Shown: positions 34,043 to 42,347 of the stretch, one piece after another | Numbering within the stretch: position 1 is the stretch's first letter | Layout: each line of letters begins with the position of its first letter | From: Protofrankia sp963555925 | GTDB taxonomy: Bacteria > Actinomycetota > Actinomycetes > Frankiales > Frankiaceae | Length of the DNA: 64,000 nucleotides | Direction: 5' to 3' | Assembly: GCA_963555925.1 (NCBI GenBank) | Contig: CAUVXJ010000100.1 | Coordinates: forward strand, 1-64,000 | The notes under the pieces: model-generated | What the model was told of the DNA's origin: nothing | Database searches by the model: none | What the model saw: only the letters and a program-made list of their open reading frames with translations | Program-made: the position numbers and the translations under genes

Positions 34043-35368
34043 TCAGAAGAATACCGACCGGCGCTGCATCAGAAGCCCGTAGAGGGAATGTTGGATCGTC
34101 TCCCGGATGCGATCTGTGAGTTCAAACACCAGCATCGGGTCCTCGGCCGCGGCCGGGGTCAGCGATTCGGTGTCCACCGGCTCACCGAACTCGATGAGCC
34201 ATTTCGACGGAAGCGGTAGCAGACCGAGCAGTCCGAACCAGGGAAACGTTGGCGTGATCGGCAGATAGGGCAGGCCGAGCAGACGGGCCAGCATCCGGAG
34301 ATTCCCGATCATGGGATAGATCTCCTCAGCTCCGACGATGGTACAGGGAATGATGGGAACCCCGGTTCGCAAAGCAGCCGAGACAAACCCTCCGCGACCG
34401 AAGCGCTGGAGCTTGTACCGCTCACTGAACGGCTTTCCTATCCCCTTGAAACCCTCCGGCCACACCCCGACGAGGTGACCGGAGGCGAGCAGTCGTTCAG
34501 CGTCTGGCTGGCAGGCGAGGGTGTTACCGGTCTTGCGTGCGACAGGCGCGAGAAATGGGACGGCGAACACCAGGTCCGCAGCGAGCATCCGCAGGTGTCG
34601 ATGGGCCGGATGATGGTCCATGATTGCCAGGGCGGTCATCATCGCGTCCAACGGCAACGTACCCGAGTGGTTGGCCACGATGAGCGCGCCACCGGTGTCC
34701 GGAACGTTCTCCAAGCCCCGGGTTTCGACCCGGAAGTAGTTCTGGTAGATCGGCCGCAGCAACGGCGCGATGACGTTCTCGGTGAGATCCTCGTCGAAGC
34801 CGTGCTCATCGACCACGTAGTCACCGGTGATCCGCCGCCGCAGGAACGCGAGAAAACCCGCCAGAGCCTGCTCGAGGCTGCCTGCGTCGGCGAGCGGTTC
34901 GGAGGGCAGCGCCGACGCAGGGTCCATACCCGAGTCTCCTGCCGGGTTGCTCCCGCCGCCGCCTGCGGCCGCTGCCCGCTGCGTAGGCGTCAGCTCCTCA
35001 CCGCCGTCCGAGTCACCGCCGTTCGAGTCACCGCCGTCTGAGGCGCCACCGTTCGAGGCGCTGTTCACGGCTGCATGCTGACCGGACGCAGCCCGGTCCA
35101 ACGCAGCCCGGTCCACATTCGCCTGGTCTGACGCGCTGCGCCGACCGGCGACCGGATCCGGGTGCGGGCGCGCGGCGGCGGTCGTGTGCTCGCCCACGCT
35201 CCTGTCGGCAACAGGTGCGTCACCGGCCAGGTCCGTCCCGCCGCCGCGATCGACGTCCGACGAGCCCTCCGGCCGCGGACGCCGCGCCGCCGCGCCGCCG
35301 CCCGTCCTGGCGCGCCCGTCCTTGCTGCCAAGCGGGATGATCCGCGCTTCACTCACACCAGTGACCAC
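34043..35368 (-). CDS. Lysophospholipid acyltransferase family protein (PlsC-like) with long disordered N-terminus
   Basis: The acyltransferase domain begins near residue 200. The catalytic HX4D is NHSGTLPLD, the substrate motif is GVWPEGFKG, and VPIIPCTIVGAEE follows. The 160 residues in front are low-complexity, with DRAALDRAA and GGDSNGGDSDGG repeats. Orthologues beside the SDR epimerase gene occur in mycobacteria (Rv0502). It probably acylates a glycerol-phosphate or lyso-lipid on the inner membrane face. Confidence 0.88.
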   Translation of the reverse strand: MVTGVSEARIIPLGSKDGRARTGGGAAARRPRPEGSSDVDRGGGTDLAGDAPVADRSVGEHTTAAARPHPDPVAGRRSASDQANVDRAALDRAASGQHAAVNSASNGGASDGGDSNGGDSDGGEELTPTQRAAAAGGGGSNPAGDSGMDPASALPSEPLADAGSLEQALAGFLAFLRRRITGDYVVDEHGFDEDLTENVIAPLLRPIYQNYFRVETRGLENVPDTGGALIVANHSGTLPLDAMMTALAIMDHHPAHRHLRMLAADLVFAVPFLAPVARKTGNTLACQPDAERLLASGHLVGVWPEGFKGIGKPFSERYKLQRFGRGGFVSAALRTGVPIIPCTIVGAEEIYPMIGNLRMLARLLGLPYLPITPTFPWFGLLGLLPLPSKWLIEFGEPVDTESLTPAAAEDPMLVFELTDRIRETIQHSLYGLLMQRRSVFF

Positions 35369-35542
35369 CTTTTCACCAGACCTGCCCCGGCGCCCTTCAG
35401 GCTTCCAGGGTCCCCCCAGCCGTCAAAACGCGCCTGCCAAGCCGGACCGAAGATCTAAAAAAGGCCCCGACGGACCGGCTTCGCCCATCCACCAGGAACC
35501 CCGGCCCACTGATCGAAGGCACGTCGGTCAGCGGCCGCCTGG

Positions 35543-36616
35543 TCACGATGTCCCGACCAGGCGGCGGCGCGCCAGTACACCCAGCAAGCCACGTTCGAAC
35601 CGCATCACGGTGTCACGGTCGATCGCGAATCGCATCGGGCGATCTCGTACGAAGTCGTCGAATGTCTCCAGCGTCGTGAATCTCGGAACGTAGCCGAATA
35701 CATGCTTCAGCCGAGTGGTGTCGACTGCACGGCCGTGCGCGAGGAAACCGAGCTGCTCCGCGGAGAAATCCAGCAGCCGCGACCGACGAACCAGATTCCC
35801 GAGCGTGACCACGGCGGGCGACGGCACCGGAAGCGGCGCTCGCCCCGCCCGCCGAACGGCCTGGGACAACAGGAGAACACCGTCCCCGGCGACATTAAAT
35901 GTGCCGGGATGATCCTCGATCGCAGCCTTTGTCAGCACGCCGAGTGCATCCTCGCTGTGCAGCAGCTGCAAGCGCGGATCAAAACCGAGCACCGTCGGGA
36001 CAACCGGTAGCTCGAGGTAGCGGGTCAGCGGACTGTCAATTCCAGGGCCGACGATGTTCGTGAAGCGCAACACACTGACGGTGACGTCCGGTCGGCGCCG
36101 GCTGAAACCTCGGACATATCCCTCGACCTCGAAGGCGTCCTTGCTGTAACCACCGCGGGGAAGACCACGCGGTTCCATTTCTTCCGTGAACAACGCCGGG
36201 TCCCGAGGTGATGATCCGTAAATTGTGGTGGTTGACTTCACGATCACCTTTGTGACACTCGGCGCCTTCTGGCAGGCCGCAAGAAGCTGCATGGTACCTA
36301 TGACGTTGATTTCCTTCATCGCGGTCCGCCCACCTGCGCCGAGCGGAGTCGCGATGACATTCAGGTGAAGCACGGTGTCAACCGCGGCGGCGCCGATCAC
36401 CTTTGCGATCAACGGATTGCGGATGTCCGCACGGACAAACTGCGTCCGCCCGAGATCATCACGAGGTGGTATGGTATCGACCCCGATGACATCCTCGATC
36501 TCCGGATCAGCCGCGAACGCGCTGGCAACCTGCGCGCCGAGGGGTCGAGAAACACCGGTAACGAGCACGCAACGTGGTCGCATTCTGGTCGCCCCCTGCC
36601 CCGATCTCGACGTCAT
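35543..36616 (-). CDS. NAD-dependent epimerase/dehydratase (extended SDR)
   Basis: A 357-residue SDR-family protein. The NAD(P) loop is VLVTGVSRPLGAQVA, the D-ADIRNP stretch follows strand 3, STTTIYGSS precedes the active region and GGYSKDAFEVEGY carries a Tyr and Lys in unusual spacing. ATG 36616 has TGAGG six bases upstream; ATG 36583 is the alternative. Annotated GalE-like in mycobacteria (Rv0501), though the sugar substrate is not established. Adjacent to the PlsC-type gene. Confidence 0.87.
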   Translation of the reverse strand: MTSRSGQGATRMRPRCVLVTGVSRPLGAQVASAFAADPEIEDVIGVDTIPPRDDLGRTQFVRADIRNPLIAKVIGAAAVDTVLHLNVIATPLGAGGRTAMKEINVIGTMQLLAACQKAPSVTKVIVKSTTTIYGSSPRDPALFTEEMEPRGLPRGGYSKDAFEVEGYVRGFSRRRPDVTVSVLRFTNIVGPGIDSPLTRYLELPVVPTVLGFDPRLQLLHSEDALGVLTKAAIEDHPGTFNVAGDGVLLLSQAVRRAGRAPLPVPSPAVVTLGNLVRRSRLLDFSAEQLGFLAHGRAVDTTRLKHVFGYVPRFTTLETFDDFVRDRPMRFAIDRDTVMRFERGLLGVLARRRLVGTS

Positions 36617-36670
36617 GTTACGCCTCACAGTTGTCTGCGCGGCAACGCTCCGTGGTCCGTGGCGTGGCGT

Positions 36671-36720
36671 CCTATTAGCCGGCGTTAGCCCGCGTTAGCC
36701 GCCGTTAGCCCGCGTTAGAG
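36671..36720. repeat. Five tandem 10-bp units of xxxxTTAGCC
   Basis: The units CCTATTAGCC, GGCGTTAGCC, CGCGTTAGCC, GCCGTTAGCC and CGCGTTAGAG follow without gaps. The last merges into the left end of the neighbouring element, whose target site is TTA. Confidence 0.85.
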
Positions 36721-36878
36721 CGCCCGGCAATAGGGGCGTGGATCAAGGAGCGGGGCCGGGGTGCGTAGATCGCGAGGCGGCGGAGAGAGGCACCCTGATG
36801 TTCGGTGTCGACCGACGACAACGCGGCGAGGTGCGTGCCCCGGCCCCGCGACGCCGCGTCCCCTATTGCCGGTCGCTC
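36718..36878. mobile_element. 161-bp MITE with 19-bp terminal inverted repeats and TTA target duplication
   Basis: The left end GAGCGCCCGGCAATAGGGG and the right end (complement GAGCGACCGGCAATAGGGG) match at 18 of 19 positions. TTA flanks both sides (36715-36717 and 36879-36881), as expected for a 3-bp target duplication in IS5-like families. No transposase fits inside. The interior shares GACCGACGACAACGCGGC with the element at 31342-31503. Confidence 0.85.
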
Positions 36879-36940
36879 TTAGTGGCCACAATGTGGCCCG
36901 ATAGCCGCTCCAGGAGGCCACGCATGATTATCTGATGGCA

Positions 36941-37819
36941 TCAGATATGGGTGGAGACTGGAAGCGACCCGGTGGACGCCACCGATCTCGAACGTGGTTC
37001 GCGAGGGGCATGGGCGATCACGATTGCGGCGCGGCGATGCACCCGTAGCGCATCCACCGCACGCCCGCAGTTGACTGCGATCATGATACGACGCAGTGAA
37101 TCCTCGCAGACCGCGATATGGCCGACCGCAACCTCACCGTAGGTATGGGTGAATCGCAGGATCAGGGTACGTCCGGCGATACGGACCTCAACGGGATCAC
37201 CGAGCGTGATGCCCACGGCCTCAAGATCTGTACGAGTGATGTTCAGGGCGAGGTTGCCGAAATGATCGATGTCGACGACCTCACCATGGACGTGGTCGTC
37301 GTCAACCGAGCAGGCCCGTGGCCGCAGCTGAACGACGGACGCCGGGTCCAACCGCGGCCCCACCTCGCCCAGCGGCAGACCCGCAGCCAGCCGCGCGGCG
37401 ACCGGGGCGTAGACGTCGCGACCACGAAACACCGCGGTGGGCATCGGCAACCACAACTCCCGGTCCGCGATCTCGCGAACCTCGATGAGGCCGCCCAGCA
37501 TCTCCCAGGCAAGCGACGCCAGGCCGTTGTCCGGCGCGACGAAGATCGATCCGTCGGAGGTGCGGACCGCGATCCCGCGGGTGTACCTGCCGTCGGTACC
37601 AAGCGGTTCGACCAGGGTGAGATGGATCCCCCTGGGTAGGTAGCCGACGGCCCCAGCCAGCATCACCGCACCATGCTCAACATCCTGCGGGAGCACCGCA
37701 TGGGAGATGTCGATCACCCGGGCATCCGGGGCATGCCTGGCGATCACCCCGTGGCAAACACCCACGCAGGCATCGTCCAGCCCGTAATCCGACAGAAAAC
37801 TGATCCACGAACGCGCCAT
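36941..37819 (-). CDS. SAM hydroxide adenosyltransferase (DUF62 family)
   Basis: Family members hydrolyse S-adenosylmethionine to adenosine and methionine, and relatives are SAM fluorinases/chlorinases. Seen here: ISFLSDYGLDDACVGVCHG at the N-terminus, the SAM-site IFVAPDNGLAS, and DIDHFGNLALNIT in the C-terminal domain. ATG 37819 has AGGGG six bases upstream; length is 292. It lies between an SDR gene and bS22 where mycobacteria have none, so it is probably an insertion in the backbone. Hydroxide adenosyltransferase is more likely than halogenase. Confidence 0.88.
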   Translation of the reverse strand: MARSWISFLSDYGLDDACVGVCHGVIARHAPDARVIDISHAVLPQDVEHGAVMLAGAVGYLPRGIHLTLVEPLGTDGRYTRGIAVRTSDGSIFVAPDNGLASLAWEMLGGLIEVREIADRELWLPMPTAVFRGRDVYAPVAARLAAGLPLGEVGPRLDPASVVQLRPRACSVDDDHVHGEVVDIDHFGNLALNITRTDLEAVGITLGDPVEVRIAGRTLILRFTHTYGEVAVGHIAVCEDSLRRIMIAVNCGRAVDALRVHRRAAIVIAHAPREPRSRSVASTGSLPVSTHI

Positions 37820-38042
37820 ACGATCCCCTGTGCCGGGGCCGGCTCCGTTGCCGCCCGTCACACGAGAGCCTCCCACAAGGCTCGACAGCCGGCGGTCGAG
37901 GACCTACCACCGGTGGAGCCGGATCGTTGCACAACGATCCGCCCCGAACTGCCGGAATTCAAACCGTCAATTTTCCGTCCCGAACACACGGAACAAGTCG
38001 ACACCCCGAAAAAAATGAGAGTGTCGCATAGTAGTCATATAA

Positions 38043-38141
38043 CTACTTCTTGTTACGTCGCTGCACGCGGGTGCGCTTGAGGAGCTTACGGTGCTTCTTC
38101 TTGGCCATACGCTTGCGACGTTTCTTGATAACCGAACCCAC
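38043..38141 (-). CDS. Ribosomal protein bS22 (AURKAIP1/COX24-domain 32-residue protein)
   Basis: A 32-residue, extremely basic protein beginning (M)GSVIKKRRKRMAKKKHRK and ending VQRRNKK, essentially the actinobacterial bS22 seen in mycobacterial ribosome structures. The start is GTG 38141; the open frame upstream is not conserved. It sits upstream of the SDR gene and downstream of proC, as in mycobacteria (Rv0500B). The ribosome site is weak. Confidence 0.92.
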   Translation of the reverse strand: MGSVIKKRRKRMAKKKHRKLLKRTRVQRRNKK

Positions 38142-38314
38142 GAACCCGACCGATCTGTATGAGGGAAAGCCGAACGAACTATCGGCTGAGCCTACCCGCT
38201 CCCGGCCCTCCACTCGCCGCATCCTCCCGCGGAGCCGCTCGGGGACCCGGCCAGACAGGCTCGAGGAGACCCCTGAAAATCTTCGTCCGGCTCGCAACGC
38301 CCAGCATCCCGGCC

Positions 38315-38356
38315 GTTGATCGTTGATCGTTGATCGTTGATCGTTGATCGTTGATC
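38315..38356. repeat. Six exact tandem copies of the heptamer GTTGATC
   Basis: A perfect 42-bp microsatellite between the bS22 start and the proC stop, upstream of bS22. Seven-base units are prone to slippage; here they would change promoter spacing rather than a reading frame. Confidence 0.95.
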
Positions 38357-38368
38357 AAACCAGGATTC

Positions 38369-38380
38369 TCAGACACGCCC
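38369..38380. mobile_element. Solo end of the GGGCGTGTCTGA inverted-repeat family
   Basis: TCAGACACGCCC followed by TAG matches one terminus of the elements at 31342 and 49842; no opposite end is seen nearby. On the minus strand the junction GGC-TAG-GGCG provides the proC stop codon. Confidence 0.7.
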
Positions 38381-39177
38381 TAGCCGGAAGCGAGTTCACG
38401 GGACCGGTCCCGGGCTGCCTCGATCGCAGCCAGCAACGCGGCCCTGACCCCGTGCTTCTCCAGCTCCCGGATCGCGTTGATCGTCGTCCCGCCCGGGGAC
38501 GTGACAGCCTCGCGTAACAGCACCGGATGCTCGCCGGAGTCGCGCAGCATCACAGCGGCGCCGACTGCAGTCTGGACCAGGAGCTGGGCCGCGACGGCCC
38601 GCGGAATACCGAGCAGGATGCCTGCGTCGATCATCGATTCGACCAGGTAGAAGAAGTAGGCCGGGCCGCTGCCCGACAACGCGGTCACGGCGTCCTGCTG
38701 CGACTCGGGCACCCGGACAACCTTGCCGACGGGCGCCAGCAGATCCTCTGTGCGCCGCAGGTGCGCCTCGCCCGCGTGGGCGCCCGCCGAGATCACCGAC
38801 ATCGCCTCGTCCACGAGAACCGGCGTGTTCGTCATCACCCGCACAACCGGTGTCCCCGTGGCGAGCCGGTGCTCCAGGTAGGACGAGGTGATGCCAGCGG
38901 CCAACGAGACGACGAGGTGGTCCGGGGTGACAACGCCGGCGATCTCAGCTACCAGACCGGTCATGTCCTGCGGCTTGACTGTGAGTATCAGCACATCCGC
39001 CCGGGCGGCCGCGGCCGGGTTCGACAGCGCCTCGACCCCGTGACGGACGGACAGCTCCTCGGCGCGCTCGGAACGCCGAGCCGTCACGAAGAGGTCGTCC
39101 GGATCATGACCCGAACGGAGCATTCCCGCCAACAGTGCCTCACCGAGTTTTCCGGTGCCGAGAATCGCGACCGTCAT
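38380..39177 (-). CDS. proC: Pyrroline-5-carboxylate reductase
   Basis: Final step of proline synthesis (P5C to proline, NAD(P)H). VAILGTGKLGEALLAGML is the nucleotide site, LTVKPQD and VVRVMTNTPVLV are family blocks, and ALSGSGPAYFFYLVESM, LREAVTSPGGTTINAI close the active site. ATG 39177 has AAGGGA upstream; 265 residues. The stop TAG comes from the repeat-family end that abuts the gene. Confidence 0.96.
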   Translation of the reverse strand: MTVAILGTGKLGEALLAGMLRSGHDPDDLFVTARRSERAEELSVRHGVEALSNPAAAARADVLILTVKPQDMTGLVAEIAGVVTPDHLVVSLAAGITSSYLEHRLATGTPVVRVMTNTPVLVDEAMSVISAGAHAGEAHLRRTEDLLAPVGKVVRVPESQQDAVTALSGSGPAYFFYLVESMIDAGILLGIPRAVAAQLLVQTAVGAAVMLRDSGEHPVLLREAVTSPGGTTINAIRELEKHGVRAALLAAIEAARDRSRELASG

Positions 39178-39244
39178 GAACGTCCCTTCGCTGGAACCGA
39201 CCTCACCGCGCCGGCTGGCAGCACCGACTGTCACAGCACCGACG

Positions 39245-40216
39245 TCACCGGGATGACCGCAGCGCGCGCAGGAAGAACAGCAGGTTGGCCGGGCGCTCGG
39301 CAAGCCGCCGCATCAGGTAGGCGTACCACTCCCGCCCACACGGTACGTAGACCCGCACCACCTCGCCTGCCCCGGCGAGACGCCGCTGCTCGCCCGGCCG
39401 GACGCCGAAGAGCATCTGATACTCGAACGGCCGTCGGGCGTGACCCGGATCCAGAGCTATCAGATCGGCTCCCGACCCTGCAACCGCCCCGGCGAGCCGA
39501 GCGGCCAGCTCAACCAACGCAGGATCATGAGTGGCGACCATGGGGTAGCCCCGGCCCGCCATCAGGATCGCCAGGCAGCGCGCATACGAGGCGTCCACCT
39601 CGGCCCGGCGGCTGTAGGCGACCGAGAGCGGCTCGGCATACGCGCCCTTGCACAGTCGCACCCGGCCGCCGGCAACGGCAAGATCACGACAGTCCGCCTC
39701 GGTGCGCCGCAGATACGCCTGGACGACGGCACCGGTCTCGTCGAACTCCCGGCGCAGCTCGGCCACCGCGGTCAGCGTCGCGTCGGTGGTGGTGTGATCC
39801 TCCATGTCCACGGTGACGCAGGTGCCCGCATCCCGAGCCGCCTGGCACACCCCGAGCGCGAGCTCGCGGGCCAGGGGCGGGTCAAACGCCTGGCCGAACG
39901 AGGAGAGCTTGACCGATACCTCCGTGGCCGGGGTGAGACCCGCATCGGCAAGCGCTCGCAGCAGGTCACGGTAGGTCGCGGCGGATTCGTGGGCACGCTG
40001 CCGATCGGTCGTGTCCTCGCCGAGAACGTCCAGGGACACCCGCAGGCCGGCGTCACATATGCGGCCGGCGACACTGACCCCAGCGAGAACGTCCTCGCCC
40101 GCGACGAACCGGTTGACCACGGCGTGGGTCACCGGGCTGGTCGACACGAGCCGTCGGACATGAGGGTCACCGGACGCGGCCAGCACCACCGTTCGCAGCA
40201 TCGCGGTACGCAGCAC
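39245..40216 (-). CDS. Proline dehydrogenase
   Basis: FAD-dependent oxidation of proline to P5C, the reverse direction of ProC. A 323-residue monofunctional TIM-barrel protein: VSVKLSSFGQAFDP, VTVDMEDHTTTDATL, RLCKGAYAEP, MVATHDPALVELA and the active-site YAYLMRRLAERPANLLFF. GTG 40216 follows the methyltransferase stop by three bases; ATG 40201 is possible. Being next to proC, the pair may run a proline-P5C redox cycle, though proC has its own ribosome site. Confidence 0.94.
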   Translation of the reverse strand: MLRTAMLRTVVLAASGDPHVRRLVSTSPVTHAVVNRFVAGEDVLAGVSVAGRICDAGLRVSLDVLGEDTTDRQRAHESAATYRDLLRALADAGLTPATEVSVKLSSFGQAFDPPLARELALGVCQAARDAGTCVTVDMEDHTTTDATLTAVAELRREFDETGAVVQAYLRRTEADCRDLAVAGGRVRLCKGAYAEPLSVAYSRRAEVDASYARCLAILMAGRGYPMVATHDPALVELAARLAGAVAGSGADLIALDPGHARRPFEYQMLFGVRPGEQRRLAGAGEVVRVYVPCGREWYAYLMRRLAERPANLLFFLRALRSSR

Positions 40217-40219
40217 CGC

Positions 40220-41065
40220 TCAAGGATCCCGCAAGGTGGCCACCGGCGGCGCGATGACAACGCCCTCACCCAGCGGATCCATGCGGGCGACGACCAGCAC
40301 CGTGTGAAACGGCTCAGTGATCATTCCATCTGGGAACGCCTTGAGCAGGGACCGCCGCTCAGCAGCCAGAAAGTCCTCCAGCCGATCCCCGGTCGCCTGA
40401 ACGTACGATTTCGACCGCAGCCACAGCTCGTACGCCTCCAGCACAAGCGTCCGGCTCCACCGGCCGGACACCGTCACAACCTCGGCGAACAGACCCGTCC
40501 AGCGCAACTCATCGGCCCACGGACGCAGCCGGTGGTCCCGCCGGTAGCCCGGGCTCATCGCCTCCAGCCGCTGCTGCTGGCGTTCCCACCAGCCCAGGTC
40601 CGCACCGTCGACGTCGTTCCACCAGACAGCGAGCGCGCCGCCGGGCCGCAGCACCCGCGCGGCCTCGGCCGCGGCCACCGGTACCTGGACCCAGTGCCAT
40701 GCCTGCGCGTAGCAGACGAGGTCGGCCACGGCGTCAGCGAACGGCAGGGCCTCGCCGTCGGCGCGCACCGCGCCGAGCCCGGGGGTGCGCTCGCACAGGC
40801 GACCGAGCATCCCCGGACTGTGGTCCACCGGGATCACCCGGGCCCCACGGGCAAGCAACTGCCGGGTGGCGATGCCGGTTCCGGCGCCGACCTCGATGAT
40901 GTCGGCGCCGGCGAGCTTGCGCCCGGCCAACCATTCCAGATCCACGAACAGTCGGCGAGGATAGGACGGCCGCGCGGCATCGTAGGCGGCCACCAACGGA
41001 TCAAACAGCGACCTGGCGCTCACCGGAGCATGGTGCCACCACCCCGGAACGTCGTGATGCCACAT
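40220..41065 (-). CDS. Class I SAM-dependent methyltransferase
   Basis: Methyltransf_11-type domain: IIEVGAGTGIATRQLLARGA (motif I), VIPVDHSPGML, ADGEALPFADAVADLVCYAQ and ARVLRPGGALAVWW. About 281 residues; substrate unknown. The start is uncertain (ATG 41065, or GTG 41023 just before the conserved SARSLFDPLVAAYDAARPSY). Directly upstream of proline dehydrogenase in one transcription unit. Confidence 0.83.
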   Translation of the reverse strand: MWHHDVPGWWHHAPVSARSLFDPLVAAYDAARPSYPRRLFVDLEWLAGRKLAGADIIEVGAGTGIATRQLLARGARVIPVDHSPGMLGRLCERTPGLGAVRADGEALPFADAVADLVCYAQAWHWVQVPVAAAEAARVLRPGGALAVWWNDVDGADLGWWERQQQRLEAMSPGYRRDHRLRPWADELRWTGLFAEVVTVSGRWSRTLVLEAYELWLRSKSYVQATGDRLEDFLAAERRSLLKAFPDGMITEPFHTVLVVARMDPLGEGVVIAPPVATLRDP

Positions 41066-41147
41066 TCGCAAACTGCCGGTGTCCGTTCCGCGGCCTGTTT
41101 CAGATTTTCTGTCCGATTGGCGGGCAGATCGGCGCTATCCGGCGCCG

Positions 41148-42182
41148 TCAGGGCATCCGGCCGCTCACGGTAGCGGGCGCGGCCGCGAGGTTGAGCCGGG
41201 TGAACGCCAGAGCCTCGGCGAGATCCGCCTCCCGCTGGGCTCGGGACTCCGCCCGCCTCGTGTTGATCTCTACAACCACGGTACCGTCGAATCCTCGAGC
41301 CGCCAGTCTCTCCAGCAGGTCGGCGCATGGCTGGTTGCCACGTCCGGGCACAAGGTGCTCGTCCTTGGCCAGCCCGATCCCGTCGGCCATGTGAACGTGG
41401 ACGAGTCGTTCACCCAGTTCGTCCGCCATCGCCAACGCGTCCGAGCGCGAAACGCTGGTATGCGAAAGATCAAGGGTGACGTGCCGGTAGTCATCGCCCA
41501 CCGGCGACCAGTCCGGGGCGTACGCGGAAATCTCCCGCCCCCGCGCGCGCAACGGGAACATGTTCTCGACGGCGAAGCGGACGGCCGTCTCACCCCTCAT
41601 TCTTTCGATGCCCTCGACAAAGTCGCGGGCAAAGTCACGCTGCCAGCGGAACGGCGGATGAACGACGACAGTCTGCGCCCGCAGTGCTTCGGCGACTGTA
41701 CGGGCCCGCTGCAACTTCGCCCAGGGTTCGGCTCCCCATACACGCTGAGTCAACAACAGGCACGGGGAATGGATGGCGAGAATCGGAATACCATGATAAT
41801 CGACAAGCCGCCGCAGAGCCTCCGGATCCTGGCTTACCGGATCCGTCAAAACCATGATCTCAACACCATCGTACCCGAGCCGCGCGGCCATCTCAAAGGC
41901 CGCCGCCGTCGATTCGGGGTACGTCGACGCGGTCGACAGGGCGACCTTCGCCGAAGGGACCTGGGCGGTGGTCCGATCAGCGCGACGAGGAACGATCAAG
42001 GTCGGATATGTGGTGCCGTGGGAGGACACGGCAAAGCCCCGCGCGGGCACTCGCGGGCTCTGGATACCGTTGTCCGCGGCCTCGGCATCCCCGAGTCGCG
42101 GCGCTGGGGTTGACGCCTCGGACATCCCTCCAGAGTAGGGCGCGCCTGTTCGATCTTCACTGACACCTCCCGTGCCCGTCAT
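41148..42182 (-). CDS. Sugar phosphate isomerase/epimerase (xylose isomerase-like TIM barrel)
   Basis: AP-endonuclease-2 type TIM barrel: VALSTASTYPESTAAAFEMA, LGYDGVEIMV, ILAIHSPCLLL, VVVHPPFRW, FAVENMFPL, VTLDLSHTSVS, HVHMADG and VVVEINTRR. Metal-binding Glu, Asp and His residues are in place. The ATG at 42182 has GGAGG upstream; ATG 42125 is an alternative. Orthologues sit next to ppx and proC in other actinobacteria (Rv0498 from memory). The substrate is not known. Confidence 0.85.
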   Translation of the reverse strand: MTGTGGVSEDRTGAPYSGGMSEASTPAPRLGDAEAADNGIQSPRVPARGFAVSSHGTTYPTLIVPRRADRTTAQVPSAKVALSTASTYPESTAAAFEMAARLGYDGVEIMVLTDPVSQDPEALRRLVDYHGIPILAIHSPCLLLTQRVWGAEPWAKLQRARTVAEALRAQTVVVHPPFRWQRDFARDFVEGIERMRGETAVRFAVENMFPLRARGREISAYAPDWSPVGDDYRHVTLDLSHTSVSRSDALAMADELGERLVHVHMADGIGLAKDEHLVPGRGNQPCADLLERLAARGFDGTVVVEINTRRAESRAQREADLAEALAFTRLNLAAAPATVSGRMP

Positions 42183-42347
42183 CGGGCCTCCGGGATCCCG
42201 ATAGTCATCCACCAAGTCCCCCGAAACGGCCCGCCGATGTCCGAGAAATACATATCCGGGAAATACCCGGGACCCGACCAGCGCACGCCAGCGCATCACG
42301 CATCGCGCACGAACCGAGGCCACCGGCCTTCATCGCCCGCGATCAGA

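Larger units (their letters stand above)
36617..36940. other. 324-bp intergenic region with decamer repeats and a MITE
   Basis: No gene seen. It holds the TTAG decamer array at 36671-36720 and the 161-bp inverted-repeat element at 36718-36878. Confidence 0.7.

Noticed and set aside
36941..37819. SAM-dependent halogenase (fluorinase/chlorinase)
   Set aside because: The protein fits the common hydroxide adenosyltransferase family and no halometabolite genes are nearby.
39440..41173. 577-codon plus-strand open frame
   Set aside because: Antisense to proline dehydrogenase and the methyltransferase, with typical shadow composition.
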